DNA from: Acidobacteria bacterium Ga0077534
Lineage (GTDB): Bacteria; Acidobacteriota; Blastocatellia; Pyrinomonadales; Pyrinomonadaceae
NCBI GenBank assembly: GCA_001464455.1
Contig: LNEI01000010.1
Span: 1-64,000 of the forward strand
Length of the DNA: 64,000 nt
Direction of reading: 5' to 3'
Position 1 is the first letter of the stretch. Each line of letters opens with the position of its first letter. Position numbers and translations under genes: made by a program. Positions 30,584-38,539 of the stretch are shown here, piece by piece. Under the pieces are notes generated by a model. It had not been told where the DNA came from and did not search any database. It saw only the letters and a program-made list of their open reading frames with translations.

Positions 30584-31014
30584 GCTGCCCTCCTCATCTT
30601 ATGGATCACGTAATGAACGCGGCCCCAGACGCGGAAGGCGTCGGTGCGCTCGATTCGCCGGATCGGGTAGTCTTCGTTGGCCGGAACGAGATATAGCCCG
30701 TGAGCGTGGTGTTTCAATCGTTTGATGGTGTATTCGCCGTTTACCTCGGCGATCACCACATCGCCGGGACGTGCAAAGCCCGTTGGCTGAACGGCGATAA
30801 TATCGTTGTCGTCGATCCCGATCTCTTGTCTCGATTTCATGGACAGGCCGCTCGCACGGCAGTAAACGATGTCGTTGGTTCCGCGAATGTATTTATCGAT
30901 GTCGATCCACTCCGGATCCTGATCCATCGGCTGGGCCTTTCCGGCTGGAATGCCGACCGGGAAATATGGGCTTAATTTGTTTGGTGAACGTGGGGATAAG
31001 ACTTGTAGCTGCAT
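30580..31014 (-). CDS. UmuD-like S24 self-cleaving peptidase
   Basis: The protein is 144 residues long, the usual UmuD length. The N-terminus reads YFPVGIPAGKAQP, matching UmuD around its Cys-Gly cleavage site (here Val20-Gly21). The catalytic Ser is in ASGLSMKS (S58) and the Lys in EYTIKRL (K98), at the same spacing as UmuD S60/K97. It ends with VWGRVHYVIHKMR, very like the UmuD end. RecA-stimulated cleavage is expected by family. No umuC is present nearby. The gene lies directly downstream of the putative repressor, which has no peptidase domain, suggesting a role in SOS-controlled induction. Confidence 0.85.
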   Translation of the reverse strand: MQLQVLSPRSPNKLSPYFPVGIPAGKAQPMDQDPEWIDIDKYIRGTNDIVYCRASGLSMKSRQEIGIDDNDIIAVQPTGFARPGDVVIAEVNGEYTIKRLKHHAHGLYLVPANEDYPIRRIERTDAFRVWGRVHYVIHKMRRAA

Positions 31015-31047
31015 GGTCGTTCGTGTTTGTGCCTCCGCTTGAGTGAT

Positions 31048-31704
31048 TTAACCCGCCTTTCGGCTTCGCTGATCGTCTTCGTCGGCCTGGCCGAAGTTGA
31101 TCGGATAAACCGGCACTTCCTTCGACCCCGCCTCTTCTTTGACGATGTCACGAATCATAGCACGAAATCCCTCATCTTGTGCAAGCGATGAAACGCCTTT
31201 TCCCGCAATTTTCTTTTCAATGATCTCCCCGATCCGGTCATCGAGCGATTGTGGCACGTTCGCGACGAAGGTGAAACGCTCCGCTCGCTTCAGATCAGCC
31301 GCCGACATTACGTCACGCTCGCTGTCGATCAGGTTTACCGACTTCAAGGCTCGGGCGAGTAAATAGTTGGCAATTAGGTCGAGCGTTCGCCGTTCCAGAT
31401 TCGCTCCGCCGATCTCGGCCTCGGCAAAAACGACGTTCGATTGCTCCGCCGCGATCCGCCGCAGCAGCCCAGCAATCTCAGGTTCGAGCACTCCGGCTTC
31501 ACGATCCGTTTCATCTCTGCCCAAAATCAGCCAGTCTAATGAACGACCCGTTAAGGAATTTATCTTGATGAGAACTTCGAGGCTGGGTATCCGGCCATCC
31601 ATGTAATTTTTGACAGCGGAGTCTGAAGTTCCTAATTTGCGTGCAATTTCGGCGTTTTTGGCGTTGTGGAATGCCTTTCTTAGTCGTTCGCCGAAGGTGT
31701 TCAT
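31048..31704 (-). CDS. Putative phage repressor (XRE-type HTH)
   Basis: The protein is 218 residues long from the ATG at 31,702-31,704. Residues about 5-60 form a Cro/C1-type HTH (ERLRKAFHNAKNAEIARKLGTSDSAVKNYMDG, ending LDWLILG). The rest is helical, with no S24 peptidase Ser/Lys pair. It is transcribed leftward away from the early genes, and the intergenic region carries direct repeats overlapping a rightward promoter, which is a typical lysis-lysogeny switch layout. Function as the maintenance repressor is inferred from this. Confidence 0.75.
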   Translation of the reverse strand: MNTFGERLRKAFHNAKNAEIARKLGTSDSAVKNYMDGRIPSLEVLIKINSLTGRSLDWLILGRDETDREAGVLEPEIAGLLRRIAAEQSNVVFAEAEIGGANLERRTLDLIANYLLARALKSVNLIDSERDVMSAADLKRAERFTFVANVPQSLDDRIGEIIEKKIAGKGVSSLAQDEGFRAMIRDIVKEEAGSKEVPVYPINFGQADEDDQRSRKAG

Positions 31705-31714
31705 TGAGAAAAAT

Positions 31715-31766
31715 TTAACGGAGCGTGAACTTTCCGCTTGACAAGTCTTAACGGAGCGTTTAGATT
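31715..31766 (+). promoter_or_regulatory. Early promoter with two operator-like direct repeats
   Basis: TTAACGGAGCGT occurs at 31,715-31,726 and again at 31,748-31,759, 33 bases apart (about three helical turns). A rightward promoter candidate has TTGACA at 31,738-31,743 and TAGATT at 31,761-31,766 with a 17-base spacer, so the second repeat lies inside the promoter. Repressor binding there would block the early operon. Confidence 0.65.
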
Positions 31767-31825
31767 CTAATTCAAGCCTGTAACCCTTAGTTAAATCTTT
31801 CAGGCTATAAACGGGGAATTTTACC

Positions 31826-32071
31826 ATGACGCCACGTGAGAACAAAGAAAAACTGATGGACATTGGCAAGAACGTCGCCGATCTGGTCAAGGAACTACAC
31901 GAGCAATATCCGCAGGTTAAAGAGCGAAGCCTTCGAGCGATGATCGACGACATGATCTGGTGCCGCGATTATTACCCACGGTACGCGATGTACCTCAACA
32001 CGAAATACGGCTTCAAGTTCAAAAGTCCCGACCACAAACGACCGGCCAAGCAGATGCTGCGCGCGGCATAG
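31826..32071 (+). CDS. First early-operon gene, small protein of unknown function
   Basis: The protein is 81 residues long, starting 60 bases after the early promoter candidate. It is helical and basic (MTPRENKEKLMDIGKNVADL, ending HKRPAKQMLRAA) with a cluster of aromatic residues (WCRDYYPRYAMYLNTKYGF). In Mu the first early gene is ner, but a Ner-like HTH is not recognisable here. Confidence 0.6.
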   Translation: MTPRENKEKLMDIGKNVADLVKELHEQYPQVKERSLRAMIDDMIWCRDYYPRYAMYLNTKYGFKFKSPDHKRPAKQMLRAA

Positions 32072-32160
32072 ATCCCGATAGGTTTTCTCCATTCCGAGAA
32101 GCCTATCTTTTTTTGCCTGTTTTTTGCAGTTGAAATTCGTCGAGAAACGAAAGGATAAAC

Positions 32161-32496
32161 ATGAAAAAAGACTCAGTTCTGCAGCAAGTTTTCTACGGTC
32201 ACATTCCCGAGTGTGCCCGCGATATCGGGGTAACGGACAAGCGACTCTATCAGATTCTGACGCGGGACGATCCATATCGTCGATTATGGCGATTGCTGGA
32301 TGTACTTGCCCACCATAATCCCGAGGGCATGGCTCTGGTCGTGAAAGACATTCGGAAACGCCTTCTTAAAACTGGTGTCTTCTCGTCGGACCTAGATAGT
32401 GACAAATTGCTCCTAGTCCGAACCAGTGAACGCAAGAGGCGACGCGTACAACGCCTTACAGCCGAGTTGCAGCTTGCGGTAAACGACATTCTCTAA
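32161..32496 (+). CDS. HTH regulator-like protein, copy 1 of a paralogous pair
   Basis: The protein is 111 residues long. The segment IPECARDIGVTDKRLYQILTRDDPYRRLWRLLDVL matches the next gene's IAIELGITDKRVYEILGNDNPYPKLWRLLNPL, showing paralogy. The part ARDIGVTDKRLYQIL looks like a helix-turn-helix, as in lambda CII-type activators. The C-terminal half is basic (RTSERKRRRVQRL). Confidence 0.6.
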   Translation: MKKDSVLQQVFYGHIPECARDIGVTDKRLYQILTRDDPYRRLWRLLDVLAHHNPEGMALVVKDIRKRLLKTGVFSSDLDSDKLLLVRTSERKRRRVQRLTAELQLAVNDIL

Positions 32497-32532
32497 AAAC
32501 CTGCGGCGGTTTAGCCGCGAAAAGCCCAAACT

Positions 32533-32916
32533 ATGCAAAACCCAAATGACGTTACAACCCAGGCCTTTGACGGCCTCGTCAGGGAAATTGCCATTGAGCT
32601 GGGGATCACCGACAAACGTGTCTACGAGATCCTAGGCAACGACAATCCCTATCCAAAGCTCTGGCGCCTTCTCAATCCGCTCGGCCGGTTAAACGCCGAC
32701 CGGCTCGAACTGATACGTGCGGATTTCAACGCCCGCTGCGACCGCATTACCCGCGGGTGCAATCAGCCCTCGACGATCGTCACGCTCACCCGCGAGCTGC
32801 ACGACGTGATCGAACACGTCCTCGAACGCCGTCCGCCCGCCGAACGCCGCGAGGCCATCAACGAGGCCATCGTCGAACTCTACAAACAGCTCCAGCTGTG
32901 CGGAGGTGCGGAATGA
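32533..32916 (+). CDS. HTH regulator-like protein, copy 2 of a paralogous pair
   Basis: The protein is 127 residues long and shares with the preceding gene the LGITDKRVYEIL helix-turn-helix and the DNPYPKLWRLL phrase. The C-terminal part differs (helical, acidic, ending YKQLQLCGGAE). The CII-like size and the tandem paralogous arrangement suggest early transcription regulators or replication accessory factors. The stop overlaps the next start as ATGA. Confidence 0.6.
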   Translation: MQNPNDVTTQAFDGLVREIAIELGITDKRVYEILGNDNPYPKLWRLLNPLGRLNADRLELIRADFNARCDRITRGCNQPSTIVTLTRELHDVIEHVLERRPPAERREAINEAIVELYKQLQLCGGAE

Positions 32917-33206
32917 CAAGATACTTCGCATTTTTCGGAAGCCACAACCAGCCCAAGAATGCCCTGCAAAGCGCCGCCGTTGAGGTTCTCAAAGGTTACA
33001 GCGGACGCATCATCTCGGGCGGTCCGACGCGATTTCTGAACACGCTTCGCGTTCAGATCAGCCAGCTGAATCGAGATCACCCGAGATGTTCCCCGCTTCG
33101 GGTAAGGGATTGGATTATCGGCTGCGGTTGGGGAATATCGCTTGGCGACCAGTTCACGGTTGGTTTTTACCTCTACGAGATCAAGGAGGACGAAACCGAT
33201 GCCTAA
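32913..33206 (+). CDS. Small early protein, function unknown
   Basis: The protein is 97 residues long from the ATG at 32,913, overlapping the upstream stop. It begins MTRYFAFFGSHNQPKNALQS and ends in a beta portion (RDWIIGCGWGISLGDQFTVGFYLYEI). No family is recognised. It overlaps the GemA-like gene by eight bases. Confidence 0.55.
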   Translation: MTRYFAFFGSHNQPKNALQSAAVEVLKGYSGRIISGGPTRFLNTLRVQISQLNRDHPRCSPLRVRDWIIGCGWGISLGDQFTVGFYLYEIKEDETDA

Positions 33207-33684
33207 ACCACAACCAAAGCAGAATTTTCAGATTCGCCGGATGTTCGGGCTGGCGAAGGACAAGGCCCGAGCGGCCGGTTACGACGAGCCAAAAGAGTAC
33301 CTCGAAATGCTAGCGGGCGAGCCGCTGTCAGGGCTGACCTTTGAGAAGGCGAACGCGGTGATCGTTTCTCTCGGCGGTGAGCCGATGACGCGGAGATACT
33401 CGCGGCGGACGGTCAACTACCACCGTCAGCAGGCAGGCGTGAAAGCGGTCGAGACGGCTGCACATCTCGATTTCATGCACGAGCTGGCCAAGCTTCGCGG
33501 GATGTCCGATGAGGGCCTTGAGCGAATGGGCACGCGGATGCTCAAACACTGGCCGCCCCGCACGACCGAGGAGGGCAACAAGATCGTTGAGGCCCTCAAG
33601 TCAATGAACAAACGCGACGGGATCACGCCGCCTACAAGCCCAACGCCGGCAGCCGCCGAGCCACAATTCAGGAGGGTTCCATGA
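33199..33684 (+). CDS. GemA-like protein (Mu gp16, DUF1018-like)
   Basis: The protein is 161 residues long from the ATG at 33,199. The N-terminal half (QNFQIRRMFGLAKDKARAAG, then YLEMLAGEPLSGLTFEKANAVIVSLGG) and the C-terminal half (LDFMHELAKLRGMSDEGLERMGTRMLKHW, ending NKIVEALKSMNK) follow the two-part GemA layout, in which two short helical units each end in a helix before an L-x-G/K turn. Mu GemA modulates host gene expression and DNA topology. Position in the early operon before the transposase agrees. Confidence 0.6.
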   Translation: MPKPQPKQNFQIRRMFGLAKDKARAAGYDEPKEYLEMLAGEPLSGLTFEKANAVIVSLGGEPMTRRYSRRTVNYHRQQAGVKAVETAAHLDFMHELAKLRGMSDEGLERMGTRMLKHWPPRTTEEGNKIVEALKSMNKRDGITPPTSPTPAAAEPQFRRVP

Positions 33685-33893
33685 CGCAAACGCAGATCTA
33701 TTTCATCTCGATGCTCTGCATCATTATCGGCTCGATCGGTCTCGGGTTCTTTCTCGGCAAGCCTTACTGGTTTAGCAAGGGCTACACCGAAGGGATCGAA
33801 CGCGGAGGCGATATCTGGTGGGAAACCATCATGGGCGACGACGAGGACCTAGAGGCTGAGGACGGCGTTCTTGACGCGAAGGAGCTTGTCTAA
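33681..33893 (+). CDS. Small single-pass membrane protein
   Basis: The protein is 70 residues long. One membrane helix (IYFISMLCIIIGSIGLGFFLG) is followed by an acidic C-terminal tail (GDDEDLEAEDGVLDAKEL). The ATG overlaps the upstream stop by four bases. Function is unknown; it could be an early exclusion or host-takeover factor. Confidence 0.55.
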   Translation: MTQTQIYFISMLCIIIGSIGLGFFLGKPYWFSKGYTEGIERGGDIWWETIMGDDEDLEAEDGVLDAKELV

Positions 33894-34490
33894 ATGCTGA
33901 TTGAGTCAAGACATCTCGATACGACACCGCCGCTCTTCGTGCGGGTTGACGGTGCACGGTGCAGCCGCTGCGGCGATCTCGGCATCCAGATCGGGCCGAA
34001 CGGCGACGTGCGGACCTGTCCGGTGATCGAGCTGGGACTCGCTCACGACGAGCCGAACGCGGCGGCAAAGATCATCGACCGGGCTACACGGTCGCTGATG
34101 TTTCGCGGGGTGCCGGTCAATCCGCTCGCCTTCGACGTTGCTCGGGCGTTGTCGCGTCGATCGACCGATGATCCGGCACCACGCCAAACATTGCTCGATA
34201 AGTATTTCGGCTGGGCCTCGCACCAGCGGCTGCGTAAGTTTCACTACGTTATCGAGGATCTGCGCTCCGTCTGGCTGCTGCCGGTCGCGAGCCGCAAGGG
34301 AAGCCCGCACGGCTACTGGATCGCCACTGAAGAGGATGATTTCGCGGCCTGGGTCAAACGTGCCAAATCCGCACCGATCCGTCAGCTAACGACGATCCAC
34401 CGCGTAGCAAAGGCGAATTTTCCGATCCTCGCCGAGCAGATGGAGTTTGAGTTTTGGCAGGATCTAGAGGCTCTGCCGCCCGGTGCGTGA
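33894..34490 (+). CDS. Zinc-finger plus winged-helix-like early protein
   Basis: The protein is 198 residues long, starting one base after the upstream stop. Residues 22-42 contain ARCSRCGDLG...VRTCP, a CxxC plus C metal-binding pattern. The C-terminal half (LRKFHYVIEDLRSVWLLPV, then GSPHGYWIATEEDDFAAWV) resembles winged-helix proteins of phage replication or regulation, where a GYWI-type strand follows the recognition helix. It could act in replication initiation or transcription. No enzymatic motif is seen. Confidence 0.5.
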   Translation: MLIESRHLDTTPPLFVRVDGARCSRCGDLGIQIGPNGDVRTCPVIELGLAHDEPNAAAKIIDRATRSLMFRGVPVNPLAFDVARALSRRSTDDPAPRQTLLDKYFGWASHQRLRKFHYVIEDLRSVWLLPVASRKGSPHGYWIATEEDDFAAWVKRAKSAPIRQLTTIHRVAKANFPILAEQMEFEFWQDLEALPPGA

Positions 34491-34570
34491 CCGGGACGCC
34501 GGGCGTGAGGCAGAGGCAGACGGGGAGAAACCGACTGAGAAACGACCAAGCGTCCGGCAATTTTCTAACG

Positions 34571-34672
34571 ATGATGAATACGACAGGACTTTACGTGACA
34601 TTTGCGGTGATCGCACTGGCGATAGTTTTCGTCCTGGCTCAGTCGATCATCAATGACGACGACGATGAATAA
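34571..34672 (+). CDS. Tiny membrane peptide
   Basis: Thirty-three codons from the ATG at 34,571 (or 34,574) encode one membrane helix (YVTFAVIALAIVFVLAQSII) and an acidic end NDDDDE. The stop overlaps the start of the next gene, which supports translation. The layout echoes the 70-residue membrane protein upstream (helix plus acidic tail). Confidence 0.4.
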   Translation: MMNTTGLYVTFAVIALAIVFVLAQSIINDDDDE

Positions 34673-34931
34673 ACGCGATGACGAACAGTACCGGGTCGAA
34701 TCATTTACGAAGGTATGGCAGGTTTTCGAAGCTCTCGAAGGTACGGCGTTTGAGCCGGTTAAGCAATCGAGGATCGAAACGAGAACTGGTTACAGCCGCG
34801 ATTTTACGATGCGAGCGTTACGAACTCTCCGTCTACACGGACTCGCCGTCCAGAACGAACGAGGCGAGTGGACCATCGGGCGAAACGCGATCCGCATAGC
34901 CACCGCGATCGCGAGGCATGAGGGGCTTTAA
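34653..34931 (+). CDS. Winged-helix DNA-binding protein (IclR-like N-domain)
   Basis: The protein is 92 residues long (or 88 from a second ATG at 34,665). VWQVFEALEGTAFEPVKQSR, then RIETRTGYSRDFTMRALRTLRLHGLAVQNERGEWTIG, forms a standard winged helix in which the turn GYSRDFTMRAL precedes the recognition helix and RGEWTIG is the wing. It is followed immediately by the GGAATTTAAA palindrome, which could be its operator. Confidence 0.65.
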   Translation: MTTTMNKRDDEQYRVESFTKVWQVFEALEGTAFEPVKQSRIETRTGYSRDFTMRALRTLRLHGLAVQNERGEWTIGRNAIRIATAIARHEGL

Positions 34932-35019
34932 ATTCCAGAAAACGGAATTTAAACGGCATTTTTTCGAGCTAAGTTGTTGATTCTATTGAAAACGTACGAT
35001 TCCGTATCCGGAATTTAAA
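34927..35019 (+). promoter_or_regulatory. Regulatory region with three GGAATTTAAA copies
   Basis: TTTAAATTCC (34,927-34,936) and GGAATTTAAA (34,944-34,953) form a 10-base inverted repeat with a 7-base spacer. A third copy, GGAATTTAAA, is at 35,010-35,019, seven bases before the ATG of the next gene. The same 10-mer occurs at 45,631-45,640 in the right end of the prophage. It looks like an operator set controlling the transposition operon. Confidence 0.6.
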
Positions 35020-35026
35020 GCAAAAC

Positions 35027-35923
35027 ATGAGTGAAAAATTAAAAGAAAAGATTCGCGAGGTCGAAGATCAGCATTTTGGAGCGATCGAAAAGGCCCGCAT
35101 TGAAGAGTTCGACAAGCATTTTATTGCCGAGGCTCACAAGTTCAGCGGTGCCCTCGCCGCGGTTACGTCGATCGCCCGCAGCCTCTCGTCAAAGATGATC
35201 GAGGGCCTGATGGAGGTCGAGGAAAAGAAATACTACGCGGTGTGGGGCTTCGAGCGATTCGTCGATTACCTCAACAGCGACGAGGTTCCGGACCTGTCCA
35301 AAAGCAAATACTACGAGCTAAAGGAACTGCTGCTGAGCGAAGGCCCGCAGGTCTTCGACGTGTTTTCGGGCAAGAAGATCATCCCGCTCAAAACCCGCAA
35401 GCTGCTTGCCGGTTCCGGCGTCAAGATCGAGCTCGATGGCGACGATCTGCTGATCGCAGATCAGCGCGTCGCCGTCACCGACAGGGCCGCGATCAAAGAG
35501 CTGGTCGAGACGATGCACGACGTCCTGCGTGAACGCGACATCCGCGAGGAAAAGCAGGCCAAACGGATCGCCACCCAGACCGAGCAGATCCAGCGCGGCC
35601 AGACCGAGTACGAAGAGCTGCAGCGAAACCTCGACGCTCTCAACCAGGGCGACCCGTTCGACCGGGCGTTTATGAAGGTTCTCGACGGTTTCGTGCTGCT
35701 CACACGCGAGGCCGAAAAGCTAAAGCCCGCAGCCAGGGCCGAGAAAAGCGGTGTCACGATGCGTTCGCTTTGGGGGCAATTCCTGCACCTGAAAAAAGCA
35801 CTCGGCAGCACATTCGATTTTGAGGATAGTCCTACATCAACCCATGGAGCAAAAGGTGCGATATCGGATCGCACACGGCAGATCCTCGCCGAAGACGACG
35901 ATTTTGGGGACGAAGAGGTATAA
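35027..35923 (+). CDS. Coiled-coil early protein of unknown function
   Basis: The protein is 298 residues long. It begins with a charged helix (EKLKEKIREVEDQHFGAIEKA), includes YYAVWGFERFVDYLNSDEVPDLSKSKYYELKELL (helical), a small beta part (VKIELDGDDLLIADQRV), and a long coiled coil (REEKQAKRIATQTEQIQRGQ), ending in an acidic tail. It is the first gene after the GGAATTTAAA operator region, upstream of the transposase genes. No family is recognised; a DNA-replication or partition-like accessory role is possible. Confidence 0.5.
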   Translation: MSEKLKEKIREVEDQHFGAIEKARIEEFDKHFIAEAHKFSGALAAVTSIARSLSSKMIEGLMEVEEKKYYAVWGFERFVDYLNSDEVPDLSKSKYYELKELLLSEGPQVFDVFSGKKIIPLKTRKLLAGSGVKIELDGDDLLIADQRVAVTDRAAIKELVETMHDVLRERDIREEKQAKRIATQTEQIQRGQTEYEELQRNLDALNQGDPFDRAFMKVLDGFVLLTREAEKLKPAARAEKSGVTMRSLWGQFLHLKKALGSTFDFEDSPTSTHGAKGAISDRTRQILAEDDDFGDEEV

Positions 35924-35959
35924 GCCGCGGACTCGAGTTCCGCACACAGGAGATTACTC

Positions 35960-36658
35960 ATGAAAACCATTCAGCAAAAAGACTTCACCAGAGCCCAACA
36001 CGAGCTGGTCGCCGAATACTGTGCGACCTACGGCCTCGAACCCGATCAGATCCTGTTCTTTGAGAACGCCGCGAACGAGCCATTTTTCGACCGCGAAGCG
36101 ACAGCCGTGCTGCTGCACAAGTTGACCGATGTCGTCGGGATCGAGGACGAACCGATCGTCTCGCTTTTTCCCGATAATATCGCCGTGTCGTACAAGATCA
36201 CCTTCCAGGACGGGACGTTTGCCAGCTCGACCGGCATGGCCAATCTAGGCGAGAAACGCAACGGCCACGAGATGTCGCCCGAGGAGATCAAATCGCTCGC
36301 GACGGCCCGTGCCGCCCGTTCGGCACTCGTAAACAAGGGCATCAACCTGATCCGTCTGCACGAGGCTGCCAAAGGCCGCGGCAACGTCGCGGAGTTTTCT
36401 GGCCCGCCGCGCGATAACAACGCGAAGCTGCTCCGTGAGGTCCACGCACTCGGTTACGAGACAAGCTACATAGTCGATTCGTGGTTCGAAGGCGCGAAAG
36501 GCCAGGAGCGATTTACCGACAAGGCCGCGTGGAAGCGTGTTCTCCGGGCGCGTTACGGCGTTGATCGTTCGAGCGATCTCAGCGAGCTCCAGTTGACCGA
36601 CTTCGCTGCGTTCCTGCGATCGCAGCTTCCGGCCAATGCAGTAAAAGCCGCTGCTTAG
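35960..36658 (+). CDS. Possible single-strand annealing-type or accessory recombination protein
   Basis: The protein is 232 residues long. It contains a beta-turn section (PIVSLFPDNIAVSYKITFQDG) followed by SLATARAARSALVNKGINLIRLHEA, reminiscent of the TKAxxRAL helix of phage annealing proteins, and a helical C-terminus. It also resembles uncharacterised phage proteins near transposases. The link to the annealing families is weak and based on one motif. It follows the coiled-coil gene in the same operon. Confidence 0.35.
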   Translation: MKTIQQKDFTRAQHELVAEYCATYGLEPDQILFFENAANEPFFDREATAVLLHKLTDVVGIEDEPIVSLFPDNIAVSYKITFQDGTFASSTGMANLGEKRNGHEMSPEEIKSLATARAARSALVNKGINLIRLHEAAKGRGNVAEFSGPPRDNNAKLLREVHALGYETSYIVDSWFEGAKGQERFTDKAAWKRVLRARYGVDRSSDLSELQLTDFAAFLRSQLPANAVKAAA

Positions 36659-36731
36659 TTTTTTGATGCACAAGCGGAGGCGGTAATTCAGCCCATCGCC
36701 TCCGCGTTCTTTTCTGACCCCTTTTTGAACG

Positions 36732-38495
36732 ATGAATCGAAAACTCGGATCCACGGCATTTGAGGAGATTCGCAACGCCATGTCCGGTTTGAGCGGTACC
36801 GCCGCCAAATCAGAGGCTGAACGGCTGGCGGCGAATTACGGCGTGAGTTGGCAATACGTTTACCGCATGACGAAAGACCTTCGTTCAGGTCAGCGGAAGA
36901 CCCGAAGCGATGCCGGAAAACGGACTTTTGAGATCAAGCCCGGCACCGATCTCTATTACGCGATGCAGCTCGTGATCGTCGATAAGCTCGACCCGGATCA
37001 GGCATTGCTGACAGCACGAACACGCGGCCGGACCAACCTGCCGACGCTCGAAACGTTTCAGCGATATTTGCGCGAGCAGGGTTTAGGCAAAACGCAGCGG
37101 CGAAACACTCGCCGGGCACACCGACGCTTTGAGGCAGAGTTTCCAGGACAGATGTATCAGATCGATTGCACAGCTCTAAAGGTCAGATGGCAGGACGAAA
37201 AGACCCGTCGTGTCCTCAAGATCGAGGGCATCGACAAGAACCATCCGCAGATGGACGAGACGAAGCTCCGCGTCTGGCAGATCATGCTCGTGGACGATCA
37301 CTCGCGTCGGCGTTTCCTGCGTTACGTCGCGGTCCCGGCGATCACGAGTCTCGATATGGTTCGCTTCGAGTGCGAGGCGTTCACCAGGCTCGGCGTTCCG
37401 CGTGAGCTTTATACCGATAACGGCTCCGAGTTCAAGGGCTATCACATCCGCGCCGAACGCATTCTGAATTCGATCCTCAAAAACGAGGGCGGCTACGTTC
37501 ACAAACGCCACGCTCCGAACAATCCGCAGGCGACCGGAAAGGTCGAGGGTGCCCACAAATGGGCTGAAAAGGCCGACCGCTTTATCGGCCTCGCGGTTAG
37601 CGAAGGCCAGACGGTAACCATCGACGACCTCAACCGCTTCGCCGACGAGATTTGCGAGCACTACAACCACCGAATTCACCGGGCGACCGGTGAAAAGCCC
37701 ATGAACCGCTGGCACGGCAAGCGGATCGTCGTGCGAAAAGTCGCTCCGGACGTGATCGAATCGGCCCTGCTTTCGGACGAGTTCGAGGCAGTTCTCGATG
37801 CGTCGATGACTGTCACACATCGCAAAGTCGCCTACAAGATCCCGAACGCCAGGCCGTTTGTCGATTACACCGGCAAGGTCGTCCGCATCGTCGTTCCGCA
37901 CTCGATCGGAATGATCCTGCTTACGCTGCCGAATATCGACGGCAAGTTTGAGCCAACCAACGGCGGTGTTTATGAGATCGACAAGCTCGTCGCCGGCGTC
38001 GACAAAGCGGGGGAGTTCCGCACCGTCGCCGAGTCCAATGCCGAACGGCTGACCCGCGAATTGAAAGCCGAACGCAAACAGGAGGTGGCCGCGATCAAAG
38101 AGCAGAAACGCCTAACGGGCCAGATCGCTCCGGTCCCTCACCTCAATGTCCCGATCGAGGTCGAAAAAGCCGGAGTCGTCAATTTCCCGCACCGCGAATT
38201 CATCGCCTCGAGCGAAGCCGTCAACGAAGTCGTACCAGTCGTTTCCGCCCCTTCCGAAACTTCCGAGACTTCCAAAACTTCCCAGACTTCCAAAACCGCT
38301 TACATCGGCAAGCCGATCACCTATTGGCAGGCCGTCGCCGAGTACAGCGACCGCTTTGAGTCGAAGGATGCGGCTAAATCGTTCCTTCGCGAGATCTTCG
38401 CAGACGACGCAGTAACCGTCGCCGAAACTGAGGTCGAGGCCGCTATCGACCGTTTGAACAGACCATTCGAGGAGGGACTTCGTCTCGTCGGATAG
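36732..38495 (+). CDS. DDE transposase (MuA-like, rve fold)
   Basis: The protein is 587 residues long. The N-terminal 50 residues have an HTH (AAKSEAERLAANYGVSWQYVYRMTKDL). The catalytic triad is visible: D145 (GQMYQIDCTA), D229 (LYTDNGSEFKGY) and E272 (QATGKVEGAHKW). After the core come a basic region and a C-terminal Mu-C-like part; near residue 510 is a Thr/Ser/Lys low-complexity linker (SETSKTSQTSKT). The enzyme would cut the phage ends and join them to new targets, both in integration and replicative transposition. It is followed by the MuB-like gene. Confidence 0.9.
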   Translation: MNRKLGSTAFEEIRNAMSGLSGTAAKSEAERLAANYGVSWQYVYRMTKDLRSGQRKTRSDAGKRTFEIKPGTDLYYAMQLVIVDKLDPDQALLTARTRGRTNLPTLETFQRYLREQGLGKTQRRNTRRAHRRFEAEFPGQMYQIDCTALKVRWQDEKTRRVLKIEGIDKNHPQMDETKLRVWQIMLVDDHSRRRFLRYVAVPAITSLDMVRFECEAFTRLGVPRELYTDNGSEFKGYHIRAERILNSILKNEGGYVHKRHAPNNPQATGKVEGAHKWAEKADRFIGLAVSEGQTVTIDDLNRFADEICEHYNHRIHRATGEKPMNRWHGKRIVVRKVAPDVIESALLSDEFEAVLDASMTVTHRKVAYKIPNARPFVDYTGKVVRIVVPHSIGMILLTLPNIDGKFEPTNGGVYEIDKLVAGVDKAGEFRTVAESNAERLTRELKAERKQEVAAIKEQKRLTGQIAPVPHLNVPIEVEKAGVVNFPHREFIASSEAVNEVVPVVSAPSETSETSKTSQTSKTAYIGKPITYWQAVAEYSDRFESKDAAKSFLREIFADDAVTVAETEVEAAIDRLNRPFEEGLRLVG

Positions 38496-38539
38496 ACCAA
38501 TTTACCAGCGGCCTAGCCAGCCGCTTCAACTAAAAACCT

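Noticed and set aside
34454-34672. Longer version of the tiny membrane peptide starting at 34,454.
   Set aside because: The first 39 residues are the 3' end of the upstream gene in another frame; only the part from 34,571 has a plausible start and a membrane helix.
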